A stretch of DNA of 64,000 nucleotides from UBA2387 sp019454665 (GCA_045862995.1 BTVX01000004.1:1-64000); one strand, 5' to 3'. Counted from the first letter of the stretch, positions 54,023-62,970 are shown. The notes: generated by a model from the sequence alone, not told the origin. Made by a program: numbers and translations.

Positions 54023-55270
54023 TCACCGCCGCCCCACCACCGGCTGAACCCAAGCCACCTCGGTCTCGCCCTCCGCATACGGGTTCGATTTCGGCTTCGA
54101 CGACACCACCCGCGCCCGAACGTAGATCTCGTCGCCCTTCAGCGTGTACTTGGGCGAGGCGCCTTCGACCGTCGCCAACACTTGGCCGATGTCCGCGCTG
54201 TATTGCATCGTCACGCCCAGGGGCTCGTTGTTCGGGCCGAGCACGGGTTTGGACGAGGGGTCGTAGCCGCGCCGGGTACCGATGAAGAACGTTTTGTACG
54301 TCACGCCCTTCTCAGGCCGAACGGCCACCGAGAGCGTCCGCCCATCGAAGCGCACATCGTTCAGAGTCACACCGCTACTCGCGTAGAAGTTCCCGTCTTC
54401 CATAGCGTGTACCAGGTCGTGGGCATGCAGCTTCTTGGATCGCACCATCACCCAGCCGCGCCCGGGGTTCGCCTTGGTGATTTGGTTCTGGTGGTAGTTG
54501 TGGGCGTCGTCTACGGCGATGCCGTACATCACGTCCTTCTTCAGTTCGGCCAGCCGCGTGGTGAGAATGATGTCCCACACGCGTTCCATTCCGGCATGGG
54601 TGGCGTCGCCATAGTTGTGCACGGCCGGATGGCCGTTGTAGACCTCGAAGAACTTCTCGCCTTCCAGGTGCATCAGCTCTTCCGCCGTGATCGCCCACAC
54701 AAAGTTGGGGTGGTTGATGTGTGGGAACATGGGCACTCCGGTGCGCGCGCGCTGTTCGTTCACGGCGTCCACGTTCTTCTGCATCGTGTCGAGCACCGAG
54801 GTCCCTTGCTTGGGCGGGATCAGCTCCTGGATGTTCGTGGCGTTGATGTGGATCGGCTTGTCGTGGTGGTGGGCACTGATCTCCTCGCTTTGGATCATGA
54901 GAAAGCGGCCCGGCTCGTCGAAGATCGCCTGCATTTCCGGAAGCGTGCGCAGCCGCACCTGGACCTTGCCGCCTTCCACGCGGGTCTGAACCCAGGCGTC
55001 GCCGAAGCGGGCCAAGTACTTTTCGAGCACCGCGCCCTTGCCTCGGCTACCCGAGAGGTCGAACCACTTCTCGCCCTGACTGAGCACGTTGTGGTCGCTG
55101 AGCGCGAGGAAGTGGTAGCCGCGCGACTTGTACCAATCCACGACCATCTCGGGGTAATCGTCCCCATCGCTCCACAGCGTGTGGGTGTGCAGGTTGCCCT
55201 TCCACCACGTCCCTTGGGCGGTATCGTGGTGGCCGACGAGGATGGCGGCGAGCGCGAGGGTGGCGAGCAT
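54023..55270 (-). CDS. Secreted PHP-domain metal-dependent hydrolase
   Basis: The 415-aa protein has a signal peptide (to AILVGHHDTAQG). The PHP motifs follow at once: GNLHTHTLWSDG (HxH) and YHFLALSDHNVLS; later metal-binding residues lie in SEEISAHHHDKPIHIN and FPHINHPNFVW. Such domains hydrolyse phosphoesters; here the enzyme acts outside the cytoplasm, substrate unknown. The last 110 residues form a beta-rich domain. Confidence 0.87.
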   Translation of the reverse strand: MLATLALAAILVGHHDTAQGTWWKGNLHTHTLWSDGDDYPEMVVDWYKSRGYHFLALSDHNVLSQGEKWFDLSGSRGKGAVLEKYLARFGDAWVQTRVEGGKVQVRLRTLPEMQAIFDEPGRFLMIQSEEISAHHHDKPIHINATNIQELIPPKQGTSVLDTMQKNVDAVNEQRARTGVPMFPHINHPNFVWAITAEELMHLEGEKFFEVYNGHPAVHNYGDATHAGMERVWDIILTTRLAELKKDVMYGIAVDDAHNYHQNQITKANPGRGWVMVRSKKLHAHDLVHAMEDGNFYASSGVTLNDVRFDGRTLSVAVRPEKGVTYKTFFIGTRRGYDPSSKPVLGPNNEPLGVTMQYSADIGQVLATVEGASPKYTLKGDEIYVRARVVSSKPKSNPYAEGETEVAWVQPVVGRR

Positions 55271-55322
55271 GATGACGCGAGGCTACCCGCGCCGCGCGCC
55301 CACAGTAGACTTCCCACGCGAC

Positions 55323-55823
55323 GTGCCCCACGAAACGAACCTGACCATCCGCCCCGCGACCGAAGCCGACGCCCCCGCGATCTGGCGCATCCTCGAGCCC
55401 ATCCTGCGCGAAGGGGAGGCTTACGCCCTGGACCGCGACATGGACGAGGCTCAGGCGCTGGCGTTCTGGACTGCCCCCGACCGGACGGTGTTCGTGGCCG
55501 AGCAGGACGGCGAGGTGGTCGGCACGTACTACCTGCGCCCGAACCAGATGGGCGGCGGGCGGCACGTGTGCAACTGCGGCTACGGGGTCGCCCAGCACGC
55601 GATGGGCCGCGGTGTGGCGCGGGCGATGGGCTTGCATTCCCTGGACGAGGGGCGGCGGCAGGGCTACCGGGCGATGCAGTTCAACTTCGTGGTGAGTTCG
55701 AACGTTCGCGCCGTGCGGCTGTGGGAATCGCTGGGCTTCTCGGTGGTGGGACGCCTGCCTGGGGCGTTCGTTCATCCGAAGCTCGGTGCGGTGGACGCGT
55801 TGGTGATGTTCCGGGAGTTGTGA
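55323..55823 (+). CDS. GNAT-family N-acetyltransferase
   Basis: The 166-aa protein starts at GTG 55323 (LTIRPATEADAPAIW follows). The acetyl-CoA loop is YGVAQHAMGRGVARAMG (Q/RxxGxG/A variant), and SSNVRAVRLWESLGF is the usual motif B. The acceptor is unknown. TAGACT lies about 11 nt before the GTG. It diverges from the PHP gene. Confidence 0.87.
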   Translation: MPHETNLTIRPATEADAPAIWRILEPILREGEAYALDRDMDEAQALAFWTAPDRTVFVAEQDGEVVGTYYLRPNQMGGGRHVCNCGYGVAQHAMGRGVARAMGLHSLDEGRRQGYRAMQFNFVVSSNVRAVRLWESLGFSVVGRLPGAFVHPKLGAVDALVMFREL

Positions 55824-55874
55824 GCGTTTCAAGCCACCGGGCCTCCGGGGCCGCCGGGCTCCCTCCCCCGGCCC

Positions 55875-55907
55875 CTCCCTCAGACACGATCATTCCGAGG
55901 GAGGGAG
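55875..55907. repeat. GC hairpin repeat, copy 1
   Basis: CCCTCCCTC and GAGGGAGGG enclose AGACACGATCATTCC. The reverse complement of the hairpin at 59316-59352 differs from it at only two or three loop positions (CAGACAC...CATTCC shared), so the two are copies of one element in opposite orientation. Confidence 0.8.
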
Positions 55908-55944
55908 CGCGAAGCGACGACCGGCGATGGCGTAGAATGAATGG

Positions 55945-56178
55945 ATGCAAGCCATCCGCAAGACGGTTCGAGCCGAGGAGGACGGTGTGATCAGGCTCTC
56001 GGGCTTGCCCGTCAAAGCGGGCGAATCGGTCGAAGTCCTCATCACGTCGCCGCCCAATGCGGACCGGCGTCGGACGGCCGCAGCCGAGATGCGAACGCTG
56101 ATGGACCGGGCGGGCAAGCTCGCCAAAGAGCGCGGCCTGACCGAAGACGAGTTGGTCCAACTGCTGGCGACCGAGTGA
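55945..56178 (+). CDS. Antitoxin of a PIN-toxin pair
   Basis: The 77-aa protein has a short beta start (AIRKTVRAEEDGVIRLSGLP) followed by GESVEVLI, as in small AbrB-like or DUF104-like antitoxins, and a helical C-terminus (ERGLTEDELVQLLATE). TAGAAT (55933-55938) is 6 nt before ATG. The toxin ATG follows the stop directly. Confidence 0.78.
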   Translation: MQAIRKTVRAEEDGVIRLSGLPVKAGESVEVLITSPPNADRRRTAAAEMRTLMDRAGKLAKERGLTEDELVQLLATE

Positions 56179-56601
56179 ATGCGCGTTCTCCTCGACACGA
56201 ACGTCTTGGTCAGCGCCTTCCTTCTTCGCGACTCGATTCCACGCAGACTTGTGGACCACTGCTTGGGCTCCTTGGACCTGGTGACGTCTCCAAAGTTGAT
56301 CGAAGAGCTCGAAAGCGTCTTGTCGAGGCCCAAGATTGCGGCAAGAACTTCGCCGCTGTTTGCTCAAGGCTTCATTGAAGCCTATCGGCAGACCGCTCTA
56401 CTGGCCGACGAAGGGCCTGCGCTCTCCGTTTGCCGCGACCCCGCGGACGATCATGTCTTGGCAACAGCTGTCGCTGCAGGGACGGCCTTGGTCGTTACCG
56501 GCGACAACGACTTGCTCATCCTCGACCCGTTCGGCGACGTGCGCATCTTGACGCCCGTTGATGCCTTGGTTTGGCTATCCGCACGCGGTGACATCCCGTA
56601 A
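56179..56601 (+). CDS. PIN-domain ribonuclease toxin
   Basis: The 140-aa protein has the PIN acidic residues: Asp in MRVLLDTNVLVSA, Glu in LIEELESVL, Asp in CRDPADDHVLATAVA, and Asp in VTGDNDLL. This is the 'putative toxin-antitoxin PIN family' (COG1569 type), a metal-dependent RNase. Both genes appear intact, unlike the two TA pairs just upstream. Confidence 0.88.
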   Translation: MRVLLDTNVLVSAFLLRDSIPRRLVDHCLGSLDLVTSPKLIEELESVLSRPKIAARTSPLFAQGFIEAYRQTALLADEGPALSVCRDPADDHVLATAVAAGTALVVTGDNDLLILDPFGDVRILTPVDALVWLSARGDIP

Positions 56602-56674
56602 CGCCATCGGCTGGCTGTGCAAGGAGGGGAGCGAAGTCGACCAAAGCGCTGCCCTTGAGTGTAACCTGCACGCC

Positions 56675-57469
56675 ATGACCCTCCACCTCGCCCTCGCCGC
56701 GATCGTCCTCGCCGGAAACTCCCAAGTCGGGCCGACCACCAAGCCCGGCGACGCCATCGGCAAGCCGCCCGAAAAGCTCGGCCACGACGGCTTCTACACC
56801 AAGCACGCCACGTTCAAGGGTCTCCCCATCCTGGCCAGCAAGAACGTGGACGACAAGGCCCTGCACAAGCTGGTCTACGGCATCGGCAGGATGCTTGAGA
56901 AGGTGCCCGAAGCGTGGATCGAGGCGTTCGTGGCGTCCGGCTCGCTTTTCGCGATCATCGGCAAGAACGAGGGCCAGACCGACCTGCCGCAATACCGGCA
57001 CCTGAAGAACGACCCCAACACCGATTGGGACAAGCGCGCCCGAGGCCTCGGGGGACGCACCACCAGCGCGGGCGAGGAGAACATCCTGGAACTCGACGGC
57101 GACCGCTACCGAGGCGAGAGCATTTGGCTGCACGAGTTCGCCCACACGCTTTCGAGCCAGATGTTCGCACGAGTTGACCCCGAGCACCGGCGCGAACTGA
57201 GAGCCGCCTACGACAAGGCCATGGCCGCCGGACTCTGGAAGAACACCTACGCCGCCACCAACTCTGCCGAATACTGGGCCGAGGGGGTGCAGTGCTACTT
57301 CGACACCAACCGCAGCGCCAGCCCGCCGGACGGCGTGCACAACGAAATCTGCAACCGCGAGCAACTCAAGGAGTACGACCCCGCGCTGTTCGAGCTCATC
57401 GAACGCTCGTTCGGCGGCAACCCCTGGCGGTACGAGGGCAAGTACAACACGAGTCGGAAGCAGGGGTGA
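56675..57469 (+). CDS. Secreted zincin-type metallopeptidase
   Basis: The 264-aa protein has a signal peptide (to VLAGNS). The zinc site is WLHEFAHTLSS (HExxH), with a third ligand probably Glu in SAEYWAEGVQCYFD 70 residues later, the gluzincin-like spacing seen in anthrax-lethal-factor-like and related families. FYTKHATFKGLPILASKNVDD is the usual N-terminal entry. TAACCT (56662-56667) is 7 nt before ATG 56675. Frames upstream belong to the PIN gene region. Confidence 0.82.
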   Translation: MTLHLALAAIVLAGNSQVGPTTKPGDAIGKPPEKLGHDGFYTKHATFKGLPILASKNVDDKALHKLVYGIGRMLEKVPEAWIEAFVASGSLFAIIGKNEGQTDLPQYRHLKNDPNTDWDKRARGLGGRTTSAGEENILELDGDRYRGESIWLHEFAHTLSSQMFARVDPEHRRELRAAYDKAMAAGLWKNTYAATNSAEYWAEGVQCYFDTNRSASPPDGVHNEICNREQLKEYDPALFELIERSFGGNPWRYEGKYNTSRKQG

Positions 57470-57599
57470 CGCGATTGCCCAGCGCTATTCGCGTCAGAAA
57501 TGACGTGAATAGCCTAGTCAGGGTCAGTGGACGAGTCCAGACTCGTTGCGCCACTTTGAAGGAGCCAATCGCGGACTGGCAAAGCCTATAATGCAACTC

Positions 57600-58139
57600 G
57601 TGCCCGACACCACGCTCGCGATCCGATTTCAGGCCACGCTCCGCCGTCCCGGCGGCGCGGACAAGGGGGCGGATTGGACGTTCCTGAACCTGCCGCAGGA
57701 TGCCAGCGACCAGCTCCCTTCGCGCGGGTTGGTCTCGGTGGAAGGCACGTTGGACGGGGTGCCGTTCCGGGCCACGCTCCAGCCCGACGGCCAGGGCGGG
57801 CATTGGCTCAAGGTGCCTGCCGAACTGAGCGCCAAGGCGGGCGAAACCGTTGCGCTTGCGATCGCCCCGATGGCGGAGGAGCCCGAGCCCGAGGTCCCCG
57901 AAGACCTCAGGCTCGCCCTCGAGTCCGCGGACGCCAAGGCACGGGAGGTTTGGGCGAAGATCACCCCGCTCGCGCGACGAGACTGGATTCACTGGGTCGT
58001 CTCGCCCAAGAAGGCGGAGACGCGGGCCAAGCGGATCGCAAGCGCGTGCGACATGTTGGGCAAAGGCAAGCGGCGACCGTGTTGCTTCGATCGGTCGGGG
58101 ATGTACAGCAACAGCTTCTGCCCCCCGGTTCCGGAGTGA
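57600..58139 (+). CDS. DUF1905/YdeI-like protein
   Basis: The 179-aa protein joins a DUF1905 beta domain (LAIRFQATLRRP, WTFLNLPQDAS, VSVEGTLDGVPFRATLQPDG) to a helical YdeI/OmpD-associated C-terminus (DWIHWVVSPKKAETRAKRI). Function is unknown. TATAAT at 57587-57592 ends 7 nt before GTG 57600; the ATG at 57591 overlaps the -10 box, so I prefer GTG. It converges with the Fic gene at 4 bp. Confidence 0.85.
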   Translation: MPDTTLAIRFQATLRRPGGADKGADWTFLNLPQDASDQLPSRGLVSVEGTLDGVPFRATLQPDGQGGHWLKVPAELSAKAGETVALAIAPMAEEPEPEVPEDLRLALESADAKAREVWAKITPLARRDWIHWVVSPKKAETRAKRIASACDMLGKGKRRPCCFDRSGMYSNSFCPPVPE

Positions 58140-58142
58140 GCG

Positions 58143-59264
58143 TCAGGGGGCATCCGCCGCTTGGTTGAGCCAATAGCGCGACCCTTTGCCGACTCCAGTC
58201 CGGATCATCGCCCCCAACGCGACCAATTCGCTCAGATCGCGTCCGGCCGTTGCGGGCGACGCGCCCGTGATCGTCTGGTAGTTCTTGGATGAAAGACCGC
58301 CAGCGAATCCCGCCGGGCCTTCGCGAAACACTCTCAGCAGAGCCTTCTCTTGGCGAGGGTTCAGCCGGTCTTTCAACCCGTCGAACAGCCGAACCTTGAA
58401 CAGCACGAACTCGAGGAGCGCCGATACCCGTTCCTGGGCAGCCAACACCGTCTCCGCCCACCACAGCAACCACTCCGTGGCGTCGAGGGTTCGACCGGCT
58501 CGCTCGAGTTGGACGTAGTAGTCCCGCTGGCGCACTTCGATCTCGGAAGAGAGCATGGTCAAGCATGGATGACCGAGACCCTGGGCCAAAGCCAACTCCG
58601 CAGTCGCGCGGCCGATGCGGCCGTTGCCGTCCTCGAAGGGATGGACGCACTCGAAGTAAAGGTGGGCCAAGCCGGATCGGGCCACTGGCGTCGCAGAGCC
58701 TCTGGTTTCGCTGAACCACCCCAGGAACCGCTCCATCTCGCTAGGAACTCGCGCCGAGGGCGGCGCTTCGAAATGGACGACCTCGTGACCAACCGTACCC
58801 GAAACGACCCGCATGGGCTCCTGGTGCACTCTGTAGCCACCGATCACGGCCAGATCCCGCCGGCCCGCCATCAACATCGCGTGCCAATTCCAGAGTCGTT
58901 CGTGGGTCAGTTCTTCGATGGGAGATCGGAGCAAGTCCACCATCATGCGGGCGACGCCTTCCTCCCTTGGCGCAACGCTTCGGCCATCCGAGGCCGCGCC
59001 CAGATGCCGGAGGATGGACGAACGAACGCTCGCCCGGCTCAAGGTCTCGCCCTCGATGGCCGAGGTGCTGACGGCTTCGCTCGTCGCGGCGTCTGCGATG
59101 AACTCGCGGCCGGACTCGCCGACGAGGTGCTTGAAGACGCCCACCCCTTCGCCTCCGTTTCGGAGGAACCGGGCCTCGGACGGGGCCAACGCTTCGCGAT
59201 CGTAGACGAACTCCGGCCAGCCCTCCAACTGCCAGTTCCAGGGTGTGAGCGATATTGAGCGCAT
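58143..59264 (-). CDS. Fic-family protein with DUF4172-like N-terminus and winged-helix C-terminus
   Basis: The 373-aa protein has the inhibitory motif STSAIEGE (S/TxxxEG) before the Fic core and a fully canonical active loop, HPFEDGNGRIGRA. The last 90 residues contain a helix-turn-helix-like stretch (SSKNYQTITGASPATAGRDL). It should AMPylate a protein target and, since direct and inverted TGAGCGAT elements cover its promoter and start codon, it may regulate its own gene. TATAAT at 59274-59279 is 9 nt from ATG 59264. Confidence 0.9.
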   Translation of the reverse strand: MRSISLTPWNWQLEGWPEFVYDREALAPSEARFLRNGGEGVGVFKHLVGESGREFIADAATSEAVSTSAIEGETLSRASVRSSILRHLGAASDGRSVAPREEGVARMMVDLLRSPIEELTHERLWNWHAMLMAGRRDLAVIGGYRVHQEPMRVVSGTVGHEVVHFEAPPSARVPSEMERFLGWFSETRGSATPVARSGLAHLYFECVHPFEDGNGRIGRATAELALAQGLGHPCLTMLSSEIEVRQRDYYVQLERAGRTLDATEWLLWWAETVLAAQERVSALLEFVLFKVRLFDGLKDRLNPRQEKALLRVFREGPAGFAGGLSSKNYQTITGASPATAGRDLSELVALGAMIRTGVGKGSRYWLNQAADAP

Positions 59265-59300
59265 TTATCGCTCATTATAAACGATGTTTGTGAGCGATAT
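59244..59300. promoter_or_regulatory. Operator-like repeats at the Fic gene promoter
   Basis: TGTGAGCGATAT occurs twice in direct orientation (59244-59255, 59289-59300). Between them TGAGCG and CGCTCA form an inverted repeat (59256-59274) that overlaps the start codon. The minus-strand -10 box TATAAT (59274-59279) lies inside. Confidence 0.65.
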
Positions 59301-59315
59301 GCTGGGTTGTCCGGA

Positions 59316-59352
59316 CCCCCTCCCTCGGAATGTTTGTGTCTGAGGGAGGGGG
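59316..59352. repeat. GC hairpin repeat, copy 2, left of DUF559 gene
   Basis: CCCCCTCCCTC and GAGGGAGGGGG pair around a 15-nt loop that matches copy 1 (55875) in reverse complement. Confidence 0.8.
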
Positions 59353-59392
59353 TAGGGGGAGGGAGCCCCGCGCGGCCGCCGAATCTTGACGC

Positions 59393-59824
59393 ATGAAGCG
59401 CGGCGCCATGAACCACAGCGTGGAGCAGAACGTGCGGGCGCGCCAACTGCGCTCCGAGATGTCGGCAAGCGAAAAGCGACTCTGGGAGCAGCTCCGCAAA
59501 AAGCGCCTCGGCTACGGGTTTCGGCGTCAAGTCCCCGTTGGACCCTACATCCTGGACTTCTACTGCGCTCAAGCCGCGCTCTGCGTGGAAGTCGACGGCG
59601 AGCAGCATGCTCAAGCGGCTTGGCGCGACGCCAGGCGCGACGCCTATCTGCGCAGCGTCGGCATCGAAACCCTGCGAATCCCCAGCCTCGACCTGTTCGA
59701 TGAAAACGCCGCGGTCTTCCAGGCGTGGATGCTCAAGGTCCGCGACGCCTGCCAGGCAAGAAGCTCCACCCCCCTACCCCCCTCCTCATGCACGAACCAT
59801 CACGAGGAGGGGGGAGGAAGCTGA
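59393..59824 (+). CDS. DUF559-domain endonuclease-like protein (Vsr-related)
   Basis: The 143-aa protein has the DUF559 pattern: ARQLRSEMSASEKRLWEQLR, GYGFRRQVPVGPYILDFYC and LCVEVDGEQHAQ, then RDAYLRSVGIETLRI. The D...ExD core is related to very-short-patch repair nucleases; function is unproven. The last 25 codons run through the right-hand GC hairpin, so the repeat has become coding. It lies between two GC hairpins and looks like a unit. ATG 59408 is an alternative start. Confidence 0.85.
   Translation: MKRGAMNHSVEQNVRARQLRSEMSASEKRLWEQLRKKRLGYGFRRQVPVGPYILDFYCAQAALCVEVDGEQHAQAAWRDARRDAYLRSVGIETLRIPSLDLFDENAAVFQAWMLKVRDACQARSSTPLPPSSCTNHHEEGGGS
59777..59814. repeat. GC hairpin right of and within the end of the DUF559 gene
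   Basis: CCCCCCTCCTC and GAGGAGGGGGG form an 11-bp stem with a 16-nt loop. It encodes part of the DUF559 protein C-terminus. Confidence 0.75.
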
Positions 59825-59826
59825 CC

Positions 59827-60906
59827 TCAGCCCTTCCGCTGATAGAACCGCTTGCTCACCACCGTCGCCGGCTCGGCCTTGCCCCGAATCTCCACCGCGC
59901 ACGGCGTCCCCAACTTCACCGAGGCATCCAGATAGGCGAACGCCAGGCCCGCCTCCAACAACGGCGAATAGATGCCGCTCGAAACCTCGCCGACCGGCTC
60001 GCCATCCACCAACACCTTCATCCCCGGCTGCGGCAGGCGCTTGCCCTCCATGCGCACGCCCTGCAGCTTGGTCGGCGTACCGTTGGCGCGGGCGGCGTTG
60101 ATGGGCTCCGAGCCGATGAACGCCTTCGTCTTGCCGATCACCCAGCCCAGACCCGCCGCGATGGGGCTGAGGTCGTCGGTGAGTTCGTGGCCATAGAGCG
60201 GCAGCCCCGCTTCGACGCGCAGCACGTCGCGAGACCCCAGGCCGCACGGGACCACACCCGCCGCGAGCAGCGCTCGCCACACCCCGGCGCCGTCCCCGGC
60301 CGCACAGATCACCTCGAACCCGTCCTCGCCCGTGTAGCCCGATCGCGCGCACGTGCACTCAAACCCCGCCAGCTTGGTGGTCACCAGCCCGAACGTCCCC
60401 GCCGCTTGGATCGCCTCCGGAGCGTCGCTCAGGCCCGCCACGATCTCGGCGGCGCGCGGGCCTTGGACGGCGATCATCACCGTCGCATCGGTTTCGTCTT
60501 CCATCCCGACGCCGAAAGAGTTGTGCCCGCGCATCCACTCGACGTCCTTGGCGTGGTTCGCGGCGTTCACCACCATGCGGAACGTCTCGGGGCCTACGCG
60601 GTAGACGATGACGTCGTCCACCACGCCGCCTTGCTCGTTGGGGAGCAGCGAATACTGCCCGCGCCCATCCTCCAACTTGGCGACGTCGTTGCTCGTGATG
60701 TGCTCCAGGAACTCGAGCGTGCGCGGCCCGCGGAACCAAAGTCGGGCCATGTGGCTCACATCGAACATGCCTGCGCCTTCGCGAACGGCCTTGGACTCCG
60801 CGATGACGCCGGAGTATTGGACGGGCATTTCGTAGCCCGCGAAGGGCACGATCCGCGCGCCGAGGGCGACATGCTCGTCGTACAGAGGGGTGCGAAGGTC
60901 GGACAT
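59827..60906 (-). CDS. gcvT: Aminomethyltransferase, glycine cleavage T protein
   Basis: The 359-aa protein matches GcvT throughout: TPLYDEHVALGARIVPFAGYEMPVQY at the start, FDVSHMARLWFRG, the folate-site MVVNAANHAKDVEW, YTGEDGFEV, and GLGSRDVLRVEAGLPLYGHE. It transfers the methylene group from the H-protein-bound intermediate to tetrahydrofolate. No gcvH or gcvP lies adjacent. TATACT (60913-60918) is 6 nt before ATG 60906, so there is no room for a glycine riboswitch in this transcript. Confidence 0.95.
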   Translation of the reverse strand: MSDLRTPLYDEHVALGARIVPFAGYEMPVQYSGVIAESKAVREGAGMFDVSHMARLWFRGPRTLEFLEHITSNDVAKLEDGRGQYSLLPNEQGGVVDDVIVYRVGPETFRMVVNAANHAKDVEWMRGHNSFGVGMEDETDATVMIAVQGPRAAEIVAGLSDAPEAIQAAGTFGLVTTKLAGFECTCARSGYTGEDGFEVICAAGDGAGVWRALLAAGVVPCGLGSRDVLRVEAGLPLYGHELTDDLSPIAAGLGWVIGKTKAFIGSEPINAARANGTPTKLQGVRMEGKRLPQPGMKVLVDGEPVGEVSSGIYSPLLEAGLAFAYLDASVKLGTPCAVEIRGKAEPATVVSKRFYQRKG

Positions 60907-60947
60907 GGCCCGAGTATACGTCCACCGCAAACGGGTAAACCCGGCGC

Positions 60948-62774
60948 ATGAGCACCATCGCCCTGCTCGCTTTGGTCGGGACCCAGGCCTACCCGACGTT
61001 CGCCGTGCCTCGACTGGCCGGAGAGACGGTGCCCGGGCTGCCGCCCGTTACAGGCCGCATCGCCGTGGACCAGTTCGGCTACCTGCCCGATGGCGCCAAG
61101 GTCGCGATCCTCACCGACCCGCAGAAGGGCTACAACGCGGTGGACGACTACACGCCGGGGGACGAGATTCAGCTTCGCCGGCGCGACGGGCGAGTGGTGT
61201 TGCGCGGCAAGGCCGTGGCGTGGAACGGCGGCGCGACCCACGAGGATTCCGGCGACAAGGGGTGGTGGTTCGACTTCGGCTCCGTCAAGGCGCCGGGCGA
61301 GTACTACGTGTTCGACCCGAAGGCCAACCTCCGCTCGCCGGTGTTCAACATCGGGAACGACGTGTACAAAGACGTGTTGCGCGCGGCGGTACGCACGTTC
61401 TACTATCAGCGGCTGAGCGAACCCTTGCGGGTGCCTTATGCCGAAGCGCCGTGGGTCATGCCGTCCTACATGGATCAGGACAAGCGGGCCAGAGCGTTGT
61501 GGGCCAAAGAAGATCCCTCGACCGAACGCGACCTTTCCGGCGGGTGGATGGATGCCGGAGACACCAACAAGTATCCCGCGTTCAACACCGACGCTTTGCC
61601 CTCGCTGATCTACGCTTACCGCGCCAACCCCAAGGCGTTCACCGACGACTTCGGCATCCCCGAATCCGGCAATGGGCTTCCTGACCTGCTCGACGAGGTC
61701 AAGGTTCAGCTGGAGTGGCTGTCCAAGATGCAGGATTCCGATGGCGGCGTGTTCGTCAAGATGGGCGAGATTGATTACTCGGGTCGGCCCGATCGGCCCC
61801 GCTACTACGGCCCCAAGTGTACGGGCGCGTCGCTTTCGGCGGCGATGAACTATGCCCTCGCCGCGCGGGTCTATGGCGAATTCGGGCCTTGGAAGGCGTT
61901 TGCCGACAAGATGCGGAATCAGGCCGAGAAGGCGTGGGTCTACGCCCATACCCACCCGCGCACGCCGAGGGCCGACACGGGCGAGATCAAATCGGGCAAT
62001 TCCAGCCGCGACCTCGAATCGCAGGAGCGGATCGAAGCGGCGGCGGCGATCCAACTGTATGCCCTGACGCGCAAGACCGAATACCACGAGGCGGCCAAGC
62101 GCTTGGTCCCCAAGCTGCGGCAGATGACCGAGCCCGCGTGGAGCCCTTACGAATCGGGCATGGCCGAGGCGCTGGCCGATTACGCCTCGCTCGCCGGGGT
62201 GGATGCCGCATTGCGGCGGACGATTCTGGCCCAGATGGAGCGTTCGGCGGGCAGTCCCACGTTCGCTCCGCCCGTCGAGACCGACCTTTACCGCGCGTGG
62301 ATGAACCGCGACGCCTACCACTGGGGCAGCAACACCGTCCGCGCCTCGTTCGGCTTTTCGGCGCTGATCGTGGGTTCGCGGCAGCCGGTGGGCGTGCGGT
62401 CGCGGTTGCGGCAGCGTGCGCTCGACCTGCTCCATTCGTTCCACGGCGTGAACCCGCTGAGCATGGTGATGCTGACCAACATGGGCCGTCACGGGGCCGA
62501 ACTCTCGGCCATGAAGATCTGGCACGAGCGGTACGGCTGGAACACGCCGTTCGCCTCGAACCCGCCTCCCGGCTACGTGGTCGGCGGTCCGAACCAGCAG
62601 TACGGCGGCGAGAAGGGCGACCGCGCGGGCGAGGTGGCTTGGATCAAAGCCCAACCCCGCGCCAAGGCGTACGCCGACTTCAACGAGCCCTGGCCGATGA
62701 ACTGCTGGGAGATCACCGAGAACGCGAACTACTACAACGCGGCGTACATCCGGTTGCTGGCCGGGCTGCTTTAG
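60948..62774 (+). CDS. Glycoside hydrolase family 9, cellulase-like
   Basis: The 608-aa protein has an N-terminal hydrophobic stretch (signal-like, MSTIALLALVGTQAY), an Ig-like CelD_N domain (VDQFGYLPDGAKVAI ... GEYYVFDP), and the GH9 (alpha/alpha)6 barrel with the nucleophilic-water Asp in GGWMDAGDTNKY and the acid Glu near WEITENANYYNAAYI. It acts on beta-1,4-glucans or related glycans outside the cytoplasm. TAAACC (60936-60941) is 6 nt from ATG. It diverges from gcvT. Confidence 0.92.
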   Translation: MSTIALLALVGTQAYPTFAVPRLAGETVPGLPPVTGRIAVDQFGYLPDGAKVAILTDPQKGYNAVDDYTPGDEIQLRRRDGRVVLRGKAVAWNGGATHEDSGDKGWWFDFGSVKAPGEYYVFDPKANLRSPVFNIGNDVYKDVLRAAVRTFYYQRLSEPLRVPYAEAPWVMPSYMDQDKRARALWAKEDPSTERDLSGGWMDAGDTNKYPAFNTDALPSLIYAYRANPKAFTDDFGIPESGNGLPDLLDEVKVQLEWLSKMQDSDGGVFVKMGEIDYSGRPDRPRYYGPKCTGASLSAAMNYALAARVYGEFGPWKAFADKMRNQAEKAWVYAHTHPRTPRADTGEIKSGNSSRDLESQERIEAAAAIQLYALTRKTEYHEAAKRLVPKLRQMTEPAWSPYESGMAEALADYASLAGVDAALRRTILAQMERSAGSPTFAPPVETDLYRAWMNRDAYHWGSNTVRASFGFSALIVGSRQPVGVRSRLRQRALDLLHSFHGVNPLSMVMLTNMGRHGAELSAMKIWHERYGWNTPFASNPPPGYVVGGPNQQYGGEKGDRAGEVAWIKAQPRAKAYADFNEPWPMNCWEITENANYYNAAYIRLLAGLL

Positions 62775-62793
62775 GCGGGCGACCAGCGAGGCG

Positions 62794-62970
62794 TCGGCAG
62801 GTGGTTGGCAAGTGGTTGGCAGGTGGCTGATGGGGATGCGTCGGCAGGTGGTTCGCAAATGGTCGGCACGTGGACCAATGCGACCTGCCGACGACCTGCT
62901 CACAACCTGCCGACAACGTGCCGACGACCTGCAAGAACGACCTGCCCACAACCTGCGGACCACGTGCCGA
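62794..62970. repeat. 11-bp iteron-like array with inverted halves
   Basis: Six direct units of about TYGGCAVGTGG (62794, 62805, 62816, 62841, 62852, 62863) are followed by an ACCAATG centre and eight units of the complement, CGACCTGCCGA type (62881 to 62970), mostly in an exact 11-bp period. The two halves can fold into a long imperfect hairpin. Confidence 0.85.

Noticed and set aside
60907..60947. Glycine riboswitch upstream of gcvT
   Set aside because: Only 41 bp separate gcvT from the divergent gene, and -10 boxes for both strands fill it.
61817..62830. Plus-strand 337-aa frame inside the GH9 gene
   Set aside because: Arg/Gly/Ala-rich alternate-frame reading of the glycosidase with no start signal or domain.
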